Of a stretch of 64,000 nucleotides of DNA, positions 27,801 to 37,051 are shown piece after piece. Location: contig JBFWVR010000002.1 in assembly GCA_050246635.1 (NCBI GenBank), forward strand, positions 62,001-126,000, read 5' to 3'. Each line of letters starts with the position of its first letter. Positions within the stretch are counted from its first letter, which is position 1. Under the pieces are notes generated by a model, which had not been told where the DNA came from, made no database searches, and saw only the letters and a program-made list of their open reading frames with translations. The DNA comes from JBFWVR01 sp050246635. Lineage in GTDB: Bacteria; Acidobacteriota; Vicinamibacteria; Vicinamibacterales; UBA2999. Both the position numbers and the translations under genes were made by a program.

Positions 27801-27839
27801 TATGACTCTATATGACAGTTTGAACATTCGCTGTCATAT
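27801..27839. promoter_or_regulatory. Divergent operator-like element between nucleotidyltransferase and giant surface protein
   Basis: On the minus strand 27801-27817 reads TGTCATATAGAGTCATA, one mismatch from 22181-22197. It overlaps a perfect inverted repeat, ATATGACAG at 27810-27818 and CTGTCATAT at 27831-27839, with a 12-nt spacer. The spacer 27720-27905 is the most AT-rich DNA in the window and must hold both divergent promoters. Confidence 0.6.
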
Positions 27840-27905
27840 GAACGTTCCCCAAACGACGCTGTCGTACGTATTGAATTGCTGGCACTGGTGAGGACGCGAA
27901 TCGTC

Positions 27906-30900
27906 ATGTCGCATCTGAAGCTTCTGGTCAAACGGTTCCGCGTGGCAATGGCGGTGGTGATCGCTGCCACCGCGTTTGCCGTCACGGAGATCCCCGGTCA
28001 CGGACAGGGCGCCTCGCTCACCTTCGAAACGGGCTTCGAAGGCGAGATCTGGCAGGCGCTGCCGAAGTTCGGGCACGCCTCGGCGTGTTTCGACTTCGAC
28101 CTGTTCCAGAGCATCCCCGGATGCACGCCGACCGACGAGGATCTGCTGTACCCCGTGGACGTTGCGATCTACCAGTCCGGCACTCTCGGGTCGAACGGCT
28201 TCCCCACCGACCCGCTGGACTACAAGGTCTACGTCACCGACAGCTTCAACAACCGCGTCGTGGTCTTCCGCTACGACCCGACCGCCAACGACGCCGACCC
28301 GACCGATGGCTACGGCTGGGCGCCGGTGACGGTGCCGGGCGCGCAGTGGACGTCGGCGACCCTCATGACGCCCGACCACGTCACGGTCGACGACGCGGGC
28401 AACGTCTACGTCGCCGACTACGGCCACAACCGCGTGGTGGTGTTCAACGCCGCAGGCCAGGTGCTGGCGGCGATGCCGTCGGGCGTCTTCGTGTACGGCA
28501 TCAGCGTGATTCCCGGCACCGTCTGGGGCACGAGCGGCACCATCGCGGTCAACGGCATCGACTTCGGCTCCGGCGTCAACCAGCTGGTGTTCTACAGCGC
28601 GGCCACGGGCGCGGAAATCAGCCGCTACGAGGCCCCGACGGGCGACTTCACGCCGGGCGGCCTCACGCTCGCGACGGGCATCGCGTACGACCAGGACGCG
28701 TCCCACCTCGTCGTCGCGGATTACGGCGCGACGCGTGTCGTCTCGTTCGACGTCGACGCCAACGGCCTGCTCGTCGACGCCAACCCCTTCGACGGCACGA
28801 TTCCGAACAGCACCAGCCAGGCCAACCCTTCCGGCGTGCCGACGATGACGCCGGCGCTGGTCTTCGGCCGGCCAACGGACTTCTCGAACCCGGGCCGTGC
28901 CGACCTGCAGAGCCCGTTCTCGGTGAACGTGGACGCCCGCGGCCGCATCCTCGTCGGTGACACCGACAACCAGCGCCTCGCGGTCTACAAGCCCGACTAC
29001 CCGCAGGGCTCCGCGGCCACCCAGACCTTCCAGTTCGAGCTGAACGCGGAGGGCGGGCTCAACGGGTACCCCCGCGGCGTCACCGAGGACGCGGTCGGCC
29101 GCCTCATCGTCGTCGACACGGTGAACCACGAGATCGAGATCTTCCAGATCCCGGAGATTGCGATTGTCGACGTGACGGTGTCGGGCCCCCGCAGCTTCGC
29201 GCCCGACGTGCTGCGTCCCGGCGCGACGATCAGCGGCAGCTTCGTCGCCGGTGACCAGATCACCATCGACTACTCGGTGATGGTGCCCGAGACGCACTTC
29301 CAGGTGACCGACGTCGTGCCGACCTGCTCGGCCTCGGATGGCCTCGGCACGCTGCCGCTCGATGCCGGCCCGGAACTCGTCGGCTGGACGGCGGACGCGC
29401 TCGGCGACCCGCAGACCGACTTCGCGACCGACGGCGACATCGACACGGTGCGCCCGGTGCCGACCGACCTCTTCCGCTTCCGCTGCACCTTCACCGCGCG
29501 CAGCGAAGGCGCCGTGGACTTCCAGCTGAACGCCGTCGGCAACGGCGGCGTGACCGCCAGCCAGGACCGCTCCTCGACGGCGGTCGTGGGCTGCGGCACG
29601 TGCGAGACGGGCCTGCCGGACATCACCGGCCAGATCACCGACCCGCTGCCGGCGCGGCAGTTCTACAACCAGGACGTCACGATCCAGCTCGACGCGGTGG
29701 ACGCGGCCGATGCGACGCACCCCGAGGATCCGCGCGCGGCGCTGCCGCCGACCGGCATCAAGCGCATCTACTGGCGCTGGGTCTTCGGCCCGCTCGCCGT
29801 CATCGACAACGACGACTACTACATCGGCTGCGAGGACTACCCCGGCACGTCGATCCAGTGCGACGGCCCGGGCCTGGCGTCGGGTGACCCGAACGGGTTC
29901 CCGTACCCGACGACCTACGACGCCATCGTCCCGATCTACGCGGGCCCGGGCAGCCTCGCCGAGGGCTACAACGGCCTCGAGTACTGGACGCTCGACGCGG
30001 CGGGCAACCTGACCGACCGCAAGACGATGACGGTCGCGATCGACCGCACGCCGCCGACGGCGCTCTTCGACTTCCCGAACGCGCCGGGTGAGTGCTGGGT
30101 CGAGGGTGGCGTGAACCACTGCTGGTACCGCAACGACGTGTCGGTGCCCTTCAACCTGTTCGACAACTTCACGCCGTCCAGCCAGATCGTGGTGGACGGC
30201 GCCTCGGGCCCGTTCAGCGCGCTGGTGTTCAACCAGGACGGCGAGAACCCGCCGGTCGTGCTGAACAGCCTCGAGGACCTCGCGGGGAACGTCACGGCCA
30301 CCGCCTCCTCCGACGACCCGCTGCTCAACGGCCGCGTGGTGCACATCGACCGCCTCGCGCCGGTGACGACCTTCAGCTGCACGTGGACGAACGGCTCGGC
30401 GGTGCTCGACTGCTCGAACGGCGGCGTCTTCGGCGGCGGCTCGATCTCGTTCTCGCTGCCCGCCACCGACGACCTCTCCGGCGTGAAGCAGACCCGCTAT
30501 TCGATGAGCGGGGCGAACTCGCAGCCGACGACCACGCTGGCCCCGGGTGGTACCCGCCTCCTGACCCAGCGCGGCGCCACGACGATCACCTACTGGTCGA
30601 GCGACCGGGCCGGCAACACCGAGACGGCCCACACCATCGACATCCTGACCAACGGCCCGCCGGTCGCGCAGGACGACAGCGTCACGATCAACGAGGACAC
30701 GCAGGTCAACATCAACGTCCTGGCCAACGACTCGGACCCGGACGGCGACATCCTGACCGTGACCATCGCGACGCCGCCGTCGCACGGCATCGCCGGGCCC
30801 GCGTCGGGGCGGCGCATCTCCTACATGCCGTCGGCGAACTACAACGGCCCGGACGCGCTGACCTACGTGATCGAGGACCCGAACGGCGGGACCTCGACGG

Positions 30901-33900
30901 GCACGGTCACCATCACGGTCCTGCCGGTCAATGACGCGCCGCTGGCGGTCACCGACCACTTCACCACGCCGGAGGAGACGCCCTTCTCCGTGCCGGTCTC
31001 GGCCCTGCTGGCCAACGACACCGACGTCGAGGGCGACGAGATCTCGTTCGTCAACGCCGGCGGCTCGATGTACGGCACCGTGCTCGTCAACGGCGGCACG
31101 CTCTCGTTCTCGCCGCACCAGGACTTCACCGGCACGGCGACGTTCAACTACACGATCACCGACGGCCAGCTCCTGTCCATCGGCACCGTCTACGTGGACG
31201 TCACGCCGGTCAACGATCCGCCCGTCGCGGTGGACGACACGGCGACGACGCCCGAGGACACGCCGCTCACGCTGGCGCCGGCCGTGCTGCTCGCCAACGA
31301 CAGCGATGTCGATGGCGACACGCTGGCCATCAGCGCGGTGGGCGGCGCGGTGAACGGCACCGTGGCCCTCGCGTCGGGCCAGGTGGTCTTCACGCCCGCG
31401 GCCAACTACAACGGCCCCGCGTCGTTCACTTACACGATCAGCGACCCGTCGGGCGCCACCGCCAGTGCGACCGTCTCGGTGACGGTGACCGCGGTCAATG
31501 ACCCGCCGGTCGCGGTCGACGACACCGCCTCGACGACCGAGGACACGCCGGTCACGATCGCGACCAGCGCGCTGCTGGCCAACGACTCCGACACCGAGGG
31601 CGACACGCTCACCGTCACCGCCGTCGGCGGGGCCGTCAACGGCACGGCCACGCTCTCGGGTGGCAGCGTGACCTTCACGCCCTCGCAGGATTTCAACGGC
31701 ACCGCCTCGTTCACCTACACCGTGGACGACGGCAACGGCGGCACGGACACGGCCACGGTGACCGTGACCGTCGCGGCACAGAACGACCCGCCGGTCGCGA
31801 CCGACGACATCGCCACGACCGACGAGGACACGCCGCTCGCGCTCGACACGGCGACGCTGCTCGCGAACGACACCGACCCCGAAGGCGACACGCTCAGCGT
31901 GACCGGGGTCGGCAGCGCCGTGAACGGGACGGTGGCGCTCTCCGGCACGACGGTGACCTTCACACCCGCGCCCGGGTTCTTCGGCACGGCGTCGTTCACC
32001 TACTCGGTCAGCGACGTCGCGGGCCTGTCGGACACGGCGACGGTGACCATCACTGTCATCTCGGTCAACGACCCGCCGGTGGCCGTCGATGACGCCCTGA
32101 CCACCGCTGAAGATACGCCGCTCACGATCACCCCCGCGGACCTGCTCGCCAACGACAGCGATGCCGACGGTGACACGCTGACCGTCGCGTCGGTCGCCAG
32201 CCCCGTCAATGGGACCGTGGCGCTCGTCAGCGGGCAGATCATCTTCACGCCGGCGCCCGAGTACGCGGGGCCCGCGTCGTTCGTCTACGCGGTGAGCGAC
32301 GGCCATGGCGGCACCGACACCGCGACGGTCCTGGTCACGGTGACCGACGTGAACGACCCGCCGGTGGCAGGCGACGACACGGCGACCACGGTGGAGAACA
32401 ACCCGGTCACGGTTGCGGTGCTCGGCAACGACAGCGACGTCGACGGCGGGGCGCTGTCGGTGACCGCTGTGACGCAGCCGGCGTCGGGTGCGGTCGTGAT
32501 CAACCCGGACAACTCGGTGACCTACACGCCGACCGCCGGCTTCAACGGGGTCGCGACGTTCACCTACACGGTCGACGACGGCCGGGGCGGCACGGCGACC
32601 GCGACCGTCACGGTCACCGTGACCCCGGCCAACCGCCCGCCGGTGGCGGTCGATGACGCCGCCACCACGGTCGAGAACAGCCCGGTCATCATCGGCGTGC
32701 TCGGCAACGACACCGACCCGGACGGCAACGTGCTCTCGGTGGTCTCGGTGACGCAGCCGTCGTCCGGCGCCGTCGCGATCAACCCGAACGGTTCGGTGAC
32801 CTACACGCCCGTCGGCGGCTTCAGTGGCACCGTCGCGTTCACCTACACCGCGAGCGACGGGCACGGCGGCACGGCCGTGGCGACGGTGACCGTCACGGTG
32901 ACGCCGCTCAACCACCCGCCGGTCGCGGCAAACGACAGCTACACGACGCCGTACAACCAGCCCCTGGTGGTCGCGGCGCCGGGTGTGCTCGGCAACGACA
33001 CCGACGCCGAGGGTCCCGCCGGTCTGAGCGCCCAGCTGGTGAGCGCGCCGGCGAGCGGCACGCTGGCGCTGAACGCCAACGGCTCGTTCACCTTCACGCC
33101 GGCATCCGGCTTCACGGGCCTGGTGTCGTTCACCTACCAGGTCAGCGACGGCCAAGCCCTGAGCGGGACGGCGACGGTGACCGTCATGGTCGAGCAGCCG
33201 GTCTGCGAGCCGGGCGCGGCCCTGGTCCTCGTGCTGAAGGAGGCCACGTTCAACGGCGGCAGCCTGGTCGACGGGTCGGTCCAGGTGATGACGAAGGCGA
33301 ACGTCACCTACAACGGCGGCACGACCAACGGCGACCTGCTGATCGCCGGCACGCCGACGATCCAGATCAACGGCCAGCCGGCGTCCTACGGCGGCACGGT
33401 GGACGGCAGCGGCTCGGCATCACCGACCGGCCACAAGGTGACCATCAACGGCGGCACGACGCTCGGCCACGTGGTGCGCCGCACCGACCCGATCGCCCTG
33501 CCGGTCGTGGACAACCCGCCGACCGACTGGGGCAACCGGAACGTCAACGTGAACAACCCCGGCGACGACCCGGGCGACTTCACGACGATTCGCGACCTGA
33601 CGCTGAACGGCAACGTGGGCGCGTTCGCCGTCCCGCCGGGGACCTACCGCACCTTCACCGCCAACGGGCAGAACTCGTTCATCCTCGGCGTGCCGGGCGG
33701 GACGACGCCGGCGGTCTACAACTTCCAGAACCTGGTCATGAACGGCCAGAGTGTGCTGCAGGTCGTCGGCCCCGTGGTCGTCACCATCAAGAACGCGACG
33801 ACGTTCAACGGCGTCACCGGCGCCGCGAGCCACCCGGAGTGGCTGACGTTGCGCATCGCGGCCACCGGGGGCCTGCAGCTGAACGGGCAGACCTCGCTCT

Positions 33901-35378
33901 ACGGCTACGTCGAGGTGCCGAACGGCCAGATGATCATCAACGGCGGGACGCAACTCGTCGGCGGCCTGGCGGCGAAGACCCTGACCCTGAACGGCACCGG
34001 CAAGCTGCTGGTGGTCGGGCGCGACGACTGCCCGACGGACGTGCCGATCAACAACCCGCCGGTCGCCCTCGATGACGCAGCGACCACGGCCGAGGAGACC
34101 GCGGTCCTCATCCCGGTGCTCGGCAACGACTCCGACGCCGACTTCGATGCCCTCTCGGTGGTGTCGGTCAACTTCAACCCCGCCAACGCCGTGGTCACGG
34201 CGAGCGGGAACGGCGCCGTGTCGTACGTCCCGGTGGCGGGCTTCGTCGGCACGGACGCCTTCACCTACACCGTGAGCGACGGCCGTGGCGGGTCCGCCAC
34301 GGCGACCGTCACGGTCACCGTGACCCGGCGGAATCACCCGCCGACCGCGGCGGACGACCAGGCCACGACGACGGCTGACGCGCCGAAGACGATTGCCGTC
34401 CTCGCGAACGACAGCGACCCGGATGGCGACGCCCTCAGCGTGAGTGCCGTGACGCAGCCGGTCTCGGGAACCGTCGTCATCAACGGGAATGGCACGCTGA
34501 CCTACACCCCGGTGATCACGCACACCGGTCCGGTGACCTTCACCTACACGGCCAGCGACGACCACGGCGGGACCGCCACGGCAACCGTGACGGTGACCGT
34601 CGACAAGGCCAACCACCCGCCGGTCGCCCTGGACGACCAGGCGACGACCACCAAGGGCAACGCGATCAAGGTGCTCGTCCGGGTGAACGACAGCGACGTC
34701 GATGGCGACACGCTGTCCATCAGCGGCGTGACCCAGCCCGCGTCCGGGACCGTGACCATCAACGGTGACGGCACGCTGACCTACACGCCGCCGAACGGCG
34801 GCTTCACGGGCACGGTCGCGTTCACCTACACCGTCAGCGACACCCACGGCAGCACGGCGACCGCGACCGTGACCGTGACGGTCCAGAAGAAGTCCAAGGG
34901 CGGCAAGGACGACGACGACGACCACGACGACGAGGATGATGACGGCCACGGTCACTACCCGGGCGACCACGATGGCTGTCACGACTACGGCAAGAACTGG
35001 GACAACGACTGGGACTGGGACCACCATGACAATGGTGGCGACCATGGCGACGACGACCACGACGGTCGTGACCACGACCGCGACGACGATCATGGGTCGA
35101 ATAGCCACTACCCCGGCGACCGCGACGGCTGCAGCAACTACGGCCGCAACGGCAGCTGGGACTGGGACAACGACCACGACTGGAACAACGGCTACGGGTC
35201 GAACAACGGCTACGGGTCCAACAACGGGTACGGATCCGGCAGCGGCTACGGGTCGAACAACGGCGGCGGGTCGAACAACAACTCCGGGTCGAGCGGCCAC
35301 TACAACGGCGACCGCGACGGCTGCCGCAACTACAGCCGCAACGGCAGCTTCAGCTGGAACACCGGGTCCCGCTGGTAA
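27906..35378 (+). CDS. Giant secreted protein: NHL repeats, 12 cadherin-like repeats, Asp/His-rich tail
   Basis: 2490 residues from the ATG at 27906 (GAGGA 11 nt upstream; a TTG 30 nt earlier is weaker). Signal peptide near residues 1-33. Residues about 60-420 hold NHL-type propeller units (NVYVADYGHNRVVVF, RLIVVDTVNHEIEIF). About 430-910 are Ig-like and HYR-like beta domains with paired cysteines. Nine tandem-95 cadherin-like repeats follow (about 916-1760), then a Gly/Asn-rich beta-helix-like domain (about 1765-2045), three more repeats (about 2050-2325) and a low-complexity Asp/His/Gly/Asn tail with three copies of YxGDxDGCxxYxxN. Likely a calcium-dependent surface adhesin or matrix protein. 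No classical sorting signal is seen. Confidence 0.88.
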   Translation: MSHLKLLVKRFRVAMAVVIAATAFAVTEIPGHGQGASLTFETGFEGEIWQALPKFGHASACFDFDLFQSIPGCTPTDEDLLYPVDVAIYQSGTLGSNGFPTDPLDYKVYVTDSFNNRVVVFRYDPTANDADPTDGYGWAPVTVPGAQWTSATLMTPDHVTVDDAGNVYVADYGHNRVVVFNAAGQVLAAMPSGVFVYGISVIPGTVWGTSGTIAVNGIDFGSGVNQLVFYSAATGAEISRYEAPTGDFTPGGLTLATGIAYDQDASHLVVADYGATRVVSFDVDANGLLVDANPFDGTIPNSTSQANPSGVPTMTPALVFGRPTDFSNPGRADLQSPFSVNVDARGRILVGDTDNQRLAVYKPDYPQGSAATQTFQFELNAEGGLNGYPRGVTEDAVGRLIVVDTVNHEIEIFQIPEIAIVDVTVSGPRSFAPDVLRPGATISGSFVAGDQITIDYSVMVPETHFQVTDVVPTCSASDGLGTLPLDAGPELVGWTADALGDPQTDFATDGDIDTVRPVPTDLFRFRCTFTARSEGAVDFQLNAVGNGGVTASQDRSSTAVVGCGTCETGLPDITGQITDPLPARQFYNQDVTIQLDAVDAADATHPEDPRAALPPTGIKRIYWRWVFGPLAVIDNDDYYIGCEDYPGTSIQCDGPGLASGDPNGFPYPTTYDAIVPIYAGPGSLAEGYNGLEYWTLDAAGNLTDRKTMTVAIDRTPPTALFDFPNAPGECWVEGGVNHCWYRNDVSVPFNLFDNFTPSSQIVVDGASGPFSALVFNQDGENPPVVLNSLEDLAGNVTATASSDDPLLNGRVVHIDRLAPVTTFSCTWTNGSAVLDCSNGGVFGGGSISFSLPATDDLSGVKQTRYSMSGANSQPTTTLAPGGTRLLTQRGATTITYWSSDRAGNTETAHTIDILTNGPPVAQDDSVTINEDTQVNINVLANDSDPDGDILTVTIATPPSHGIAGPASGRRISYMPSANYNGPDALTYVIEDPNGGTSTGTVTITVLPVNDAPLAVTDHFTTPEETPFSVPVSALLANDTDVEGDEISFVNAGGSMYGTVLVNGGTLSFSPHQDFTGTATFNYTITDGQLLSIGTVYVDVTPVNDPPVAVDDTATTPEDTPLTLAPAVLLANDSDVDGDTLAISAVGGAVNGTVALASGQVVFTPAANYNGPASFTYTISDPSGATASATVSVTVTAVNDPPVAVDDTASTTEDTPVTIATSALLANDSDTEGDTLTVTAVGGAVNGTATLSGGSVTFTPSQDFNGTASFTYTVDDGNGGTDTATVTVTVAAQNDPPVATDDIATTDEDTPLALDTATLLANDTDPEGDTLSVTGVGSAVNGTVALSGTTVTFTPAPGFFGTASFTYSVSDVAGLSDTATVTITVISVNDPPVAVDDALTTAEDTPLTITPADLLANDSDADGDTLTVASVASPVNGTVALVSGQIIFTPAPEYAGPASFVYAVSDGHGGTDTATVLVTVTDVNDPPVAGDDTATTVENNPVTVAVLGNDSDVDGGALSVTAVTQPASGAVVINPDNSVTYTPTAGFNGVATFTYTVDDGRGGTATATVTVTVTPANRPPVAVDDAATTVENSPVIIGVLGNDTDPDGNVLSVVSVTQPSSGAVAINPNGSVTYTPVGGFSGTVAFTYTASDGHGGTAVATVTVTVTPLNHPPVAANDSYTTPYNQPLVVAAPGVLGNDTDAEGPAGLSAQLVSAPASGTLALNANGSFTFTPASGFTGLVSFTYQVSDGQALSGTATVTVMVEQPVCEPGAALVLVLKEATFNGGSLVDGSVQVMTKANVTYNGGTTNGDLLIAGTPTIQINGQPASYGGTVDGSGSASPTGHKVTINGGTTLGHVVRRTDPIALPVVDNPPTDWGNRNVNVNNPGDDPGDFTTIRDLTLNGNVGAFAVPPGTYRTFTANGQNSFILGVPGGTTPAVYNFQNLVMNGQSVLQVVGPVVVTIKNATTFNGVTGAASHPEWLTLRIAATGGLQLNGQTSLYGYVEVPNGQMIINGGTQLVGGLAAKTLTLNGTGKLLVVGRDDCPTDVPINNPPVALDDAATTAEETAVLIPVLGNDSDADFDALSVVSVNFNPANAVVTASGNGAVSYVPVAGFVGTDAFTYTVSDGRGGSATATVTVTVTRRNHPPTAADDQATTTADAPKTIAVLANDSDPDGDALSVSAVTQPVSGTVVINGNGTLTYTPVITHTGPVTFTYTASDDHGGTATATVTVTVDKANHPPVALDDQATTTKGNAIKVLVRVNDSDVDGDTLSISGVTQPASGTVTINGDGTLTYTPPNGGFTGTVAFTYTVSDTHGSTATATVTVTVQKKSKGGKDDDDDHDDEDDDGHGHYPGDHDGCHDYGKNWDNDWDWDHHDNGGDHGDDDHDGRDHDRDDDHGSNSHYPGDRDGCSNYGRNGSWDWDNDHDWNNGYGSNNGYGSNNGYGSGSGYGSNNGGGSNNNSGSSGHYNGDRDGCRNYSRNGSFSWNTGSRW
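30654..33190 (+). repeat. Nine tandem cadherin-like (tandem-95) repeats
   Basis: In-frame repeats of about 285 nt inside the giant protein. Each begins PVAxDDxxTTxEDT, continues VLxNDSDxDGDTLxV and ends FTYTVxDGxGGTATATVTVTV. The Asp-rich loops are expected calcium sites. Confidence 0.85.
34055..34890 (+). repeat. Three further cadherin-like repeats
   Basis: Same family as 30654-33190, separated from it by about 865 nt encoding a Gly/Asn-rich domain. They begin PVALDDAATT, PTAADDQATT and PVALDDQATT. Confidence 0.85.
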
Positions 35379-35396
35379 GCACGGCACAGGCCTCCC

Positions 35397-35446
35397 CCGT
35401 ACGCACGAAGGGCCCGGGCGAATGCCCGGGCCCTTCGTGTGTACGG
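35397..35446. terminator. Very stable bidirectional terminator hairpin
   Basis: A 23-bp stem (35397-35419 with 35424-35446, one G-U pair on the plus-strand RNA) closed by a GAAT loop, between the giant gene and the convergent oxygenase gene. No U-tract; its strength and position argue for termination on both strands. Confidence 0.75.
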
Positions 35447-35456
35447 ACGTGTCGAA

Positions 35457-36101
35457 TCAGCGACGCGCCGCGGGGTCCATGCAGAACCAGCCCGCCAGGG
35501 CGGTCTTCGCCACCGTGCCGGCCATCGGCGCGATGTGGTGCTCCAGGGCGTCGGCGATCGCGAACAGCACGCCGTCCCCCGGTCCGGTGTTCGCGACCCG
35601 TGCAAGGAGCGCCGTCTCGCCCTTGCGGCGCAGCTCGAACTCCCCGCCCTCGAACGGGACCTCACCGAGGTTGAGGGTCAGCGCCACGAGCCGGTTCCCG
35701 TCGCAGTCGTCGTGCCACGAGTCCTGGTGCCCGGCTCCCGGCAGGAGCCGGTAGACCGCCCCGACGAAGCCGCCGATCTCCGGGCGATCCGTAATCGTGC
35801 GCACGGCGTCGAGCAGGACGGGGTCGTTGAGGAGAAAGTGCAGCAGGCCATGCGTGACGTCGTCGTGGAGCTTGAGGTCGACGGCCGGCGGGTACACGCG
35901 CGTGGCCACCCGGGTGCGGAAGTCGCCGGCGGCCAGGCGGCGCCCCACCACCCCCAGCAGTTCCTCGTCGAGCAGGCGGGGAAGGCGCAGGAGCGAGCGC
36001 TCGGCGAACAGGCGCGGCGCGCCTGAACGGGCGAGGTCCCCTGCGATCCGCCAGCCCCGTCGCGTGGCCTGGAGTGGGGGGGGCGCAGCCAGTGTGGTCA
36101 C
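35457..36101 (-). CDS. 2OG-Fe(II) dioxygenase at the end of the RiPP locus
   Basis: 214 residues. Iron ligands are His130 and Asp132 (SWHDDCDG) and a His at 188 or 189 (EHHIAPM), with Lys199 as the likely 2-oxoglutarate ligand. The core strands VALTLNLGEVPFEGGEFELR and GDGVLFAIADALEHHI are complete. Four bases separate it from the HPr-kinase-like gene, so it is probably the last gene of the RiPP operon and may hydroxylate the peptide. That role is inference from position. Confidence 0.82.
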   Translation of the reverse strand: MTTLAAPPPLQATRRGWRIAGDLARSGAPRLFAERSLLRLPRLLDEELLGVVGRRLAAGDFRTRVATRVYPPAVDLKLHDDVTHGLLHFLLNDPVLLDAVRTITDRPEIGGFVGAVYRLLPGAGHQDSWHDDCDGNRLVALTLNLGEVPFEGGEFELRRKGETALLARVANTGPGDGVLFAIADALEHHIAPMAGTVAKTALAGWFCMDPAARR

Positions 36102-36105
36102 GGGC

Positions 36106-37026
36106 TCAGGGACGGTGCGCCGTCACGGCCTGGACCACCTCGTCCAGGCGTGCGAGCGCATCGGGATAGCGCAGCCGGAAGACGGGCGTCACGGCCACGA
36201 GGGAGGAGATCAGCTCGAACGTGCCCCGCATCAGGCGCCGATCGCCGGTGTCGAGCACGAAGGCGGTCCGGACCAGGTGTGGCACGGCGTCCCGTGGCGT
36301 CACCGGCGTGACGGAGACGCCCGCGCCGGCACGCGCCGAACGATCGAGCAGGTAGATGCGCGAGATGGGACGGCGCCGAGCCTCGAAGGCAGGCCCCGGG
36401 CCCGGCAGGCGCCGCTTCGTCGTGTAGTGCGCCGCGCGTTCGGCGCGCCCGCCTCCCCGGGTCAGCGCCCTCGCCGAGTCCGGCCAGAGCCGAATCTCGG
36501 GAAAGGCGGGGCATGCGAGCATGTGGCCCTTCCCCGGTTCCACCACCAGCGCGTCATCCGTCAGCAGCCGGTGCTCGCGCGCGGTCATCGCGGCGGCCAG
36601 CGTGGACTTGCCGCGGCCGCCAGCCCCGACGAAGACGATCGCGCCGCCTCGCCCGCTCACGGCCGACGCGTGCAGGACCAGCCGCTCCGGCGTGGCCGCC
36701 GCCAGCGGCAGCACCTGGTTCAGGAAGAGGTGACGGAGCGTCCGCAGCGGCGTGCCGCGCTCCCGGCGACAGACGATACGGCGCTGGCCGGGATGGACGT
36801 CGAAGGACGCGGAGTGCGCGAAGCGCAGGCGGTAGCCCGCGGCCAGCCGCCCGAACCGCAACCAGAGGCGCCGGTCCGGATCGAACCACCGCCGGAACCA
36901 CGTGACCCGCTCCTCGCGGGACGCCGGCGGCGCCGTCGTCAGGTGCCAGTCCACACGGCGATGCGCGGGGCCGGCGGCGGGAAGGGGCGCGAGCGCCAGG
37001 TCGCTCGCGATCGTCAGGCCGGACAT
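36106..37026 (-). CDS. HPr-kinase-like protein of the RiPP locus
   Basis: 306 residues. A Walker A loop GAGGRGKS at 134-141 follows LHASAVSG (near 118-125), and LTDDALVVEP gives the metal-binding acids, a pattern of HPr kinase/phosphorylase C-terminal domains. The N-terminal 110 residues are a separate region. Lasso-peptide loci such as paeninodin carry a relative that phosphorylates the C-terminal Ser of the peptide. Neither core here ends in Ser, so another Ser or Thr, or a different role, must be considered. The start at 37026 is chosen because homology begins there. Longer readings overlap the methyltransferase gene. Confidence 0.8.
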   Translation of the reverse strand: MSGLTIASDLALAPLPAAGPAHRRVDWHLTTAPPASREERVTWFRRWFDPDRRLWLRFGRLAAGYRLRFAHSASFDVHPGQRRIVCRRERGTPLRTLRHLFLNQVLPLAAATPERLVLHASAVSGRGGAIVFVGAGGRGKSTLAAAMTAREHRLLTDDALVVEPGKGHMLACPAFPEIRLWPDSARALTRGGGRAERAAHYTTKRRLPGPGPAFEARRRPISRIYLLDRSARAGAGVSVTPVTPRDAVPHLVRTAFVLDTGDRRLMRGTFELISSLVAVTPVFRLRYPDALARLDEVVQAVTAHRP

Positions 37027-37051
37027 GCGGTAGCGCGCGGCGGCAGAGCCG

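Noticed and set aside
27834..33155. A 1773-residue open frame antisense to the giant protein, rich in Arg, Val, Asp and His
   Set aside because: It is the mirror of the repeated cadherin-like codons in high-GC DNA. Its composition (VGQRGRDRD-type runs) has no domain logic, and the sense frame has clear repeats and a signal peptide.
33420..35387. A 655-residue antisense frame that starts with Val/Ala-rich repeats
   Set aside because: It mirrors the Gly/Asn/Asp-rich tail and repeats of the sense gene; the apparent membrane helices are an artefact of reading GGN/AAC/GAC codons backward.
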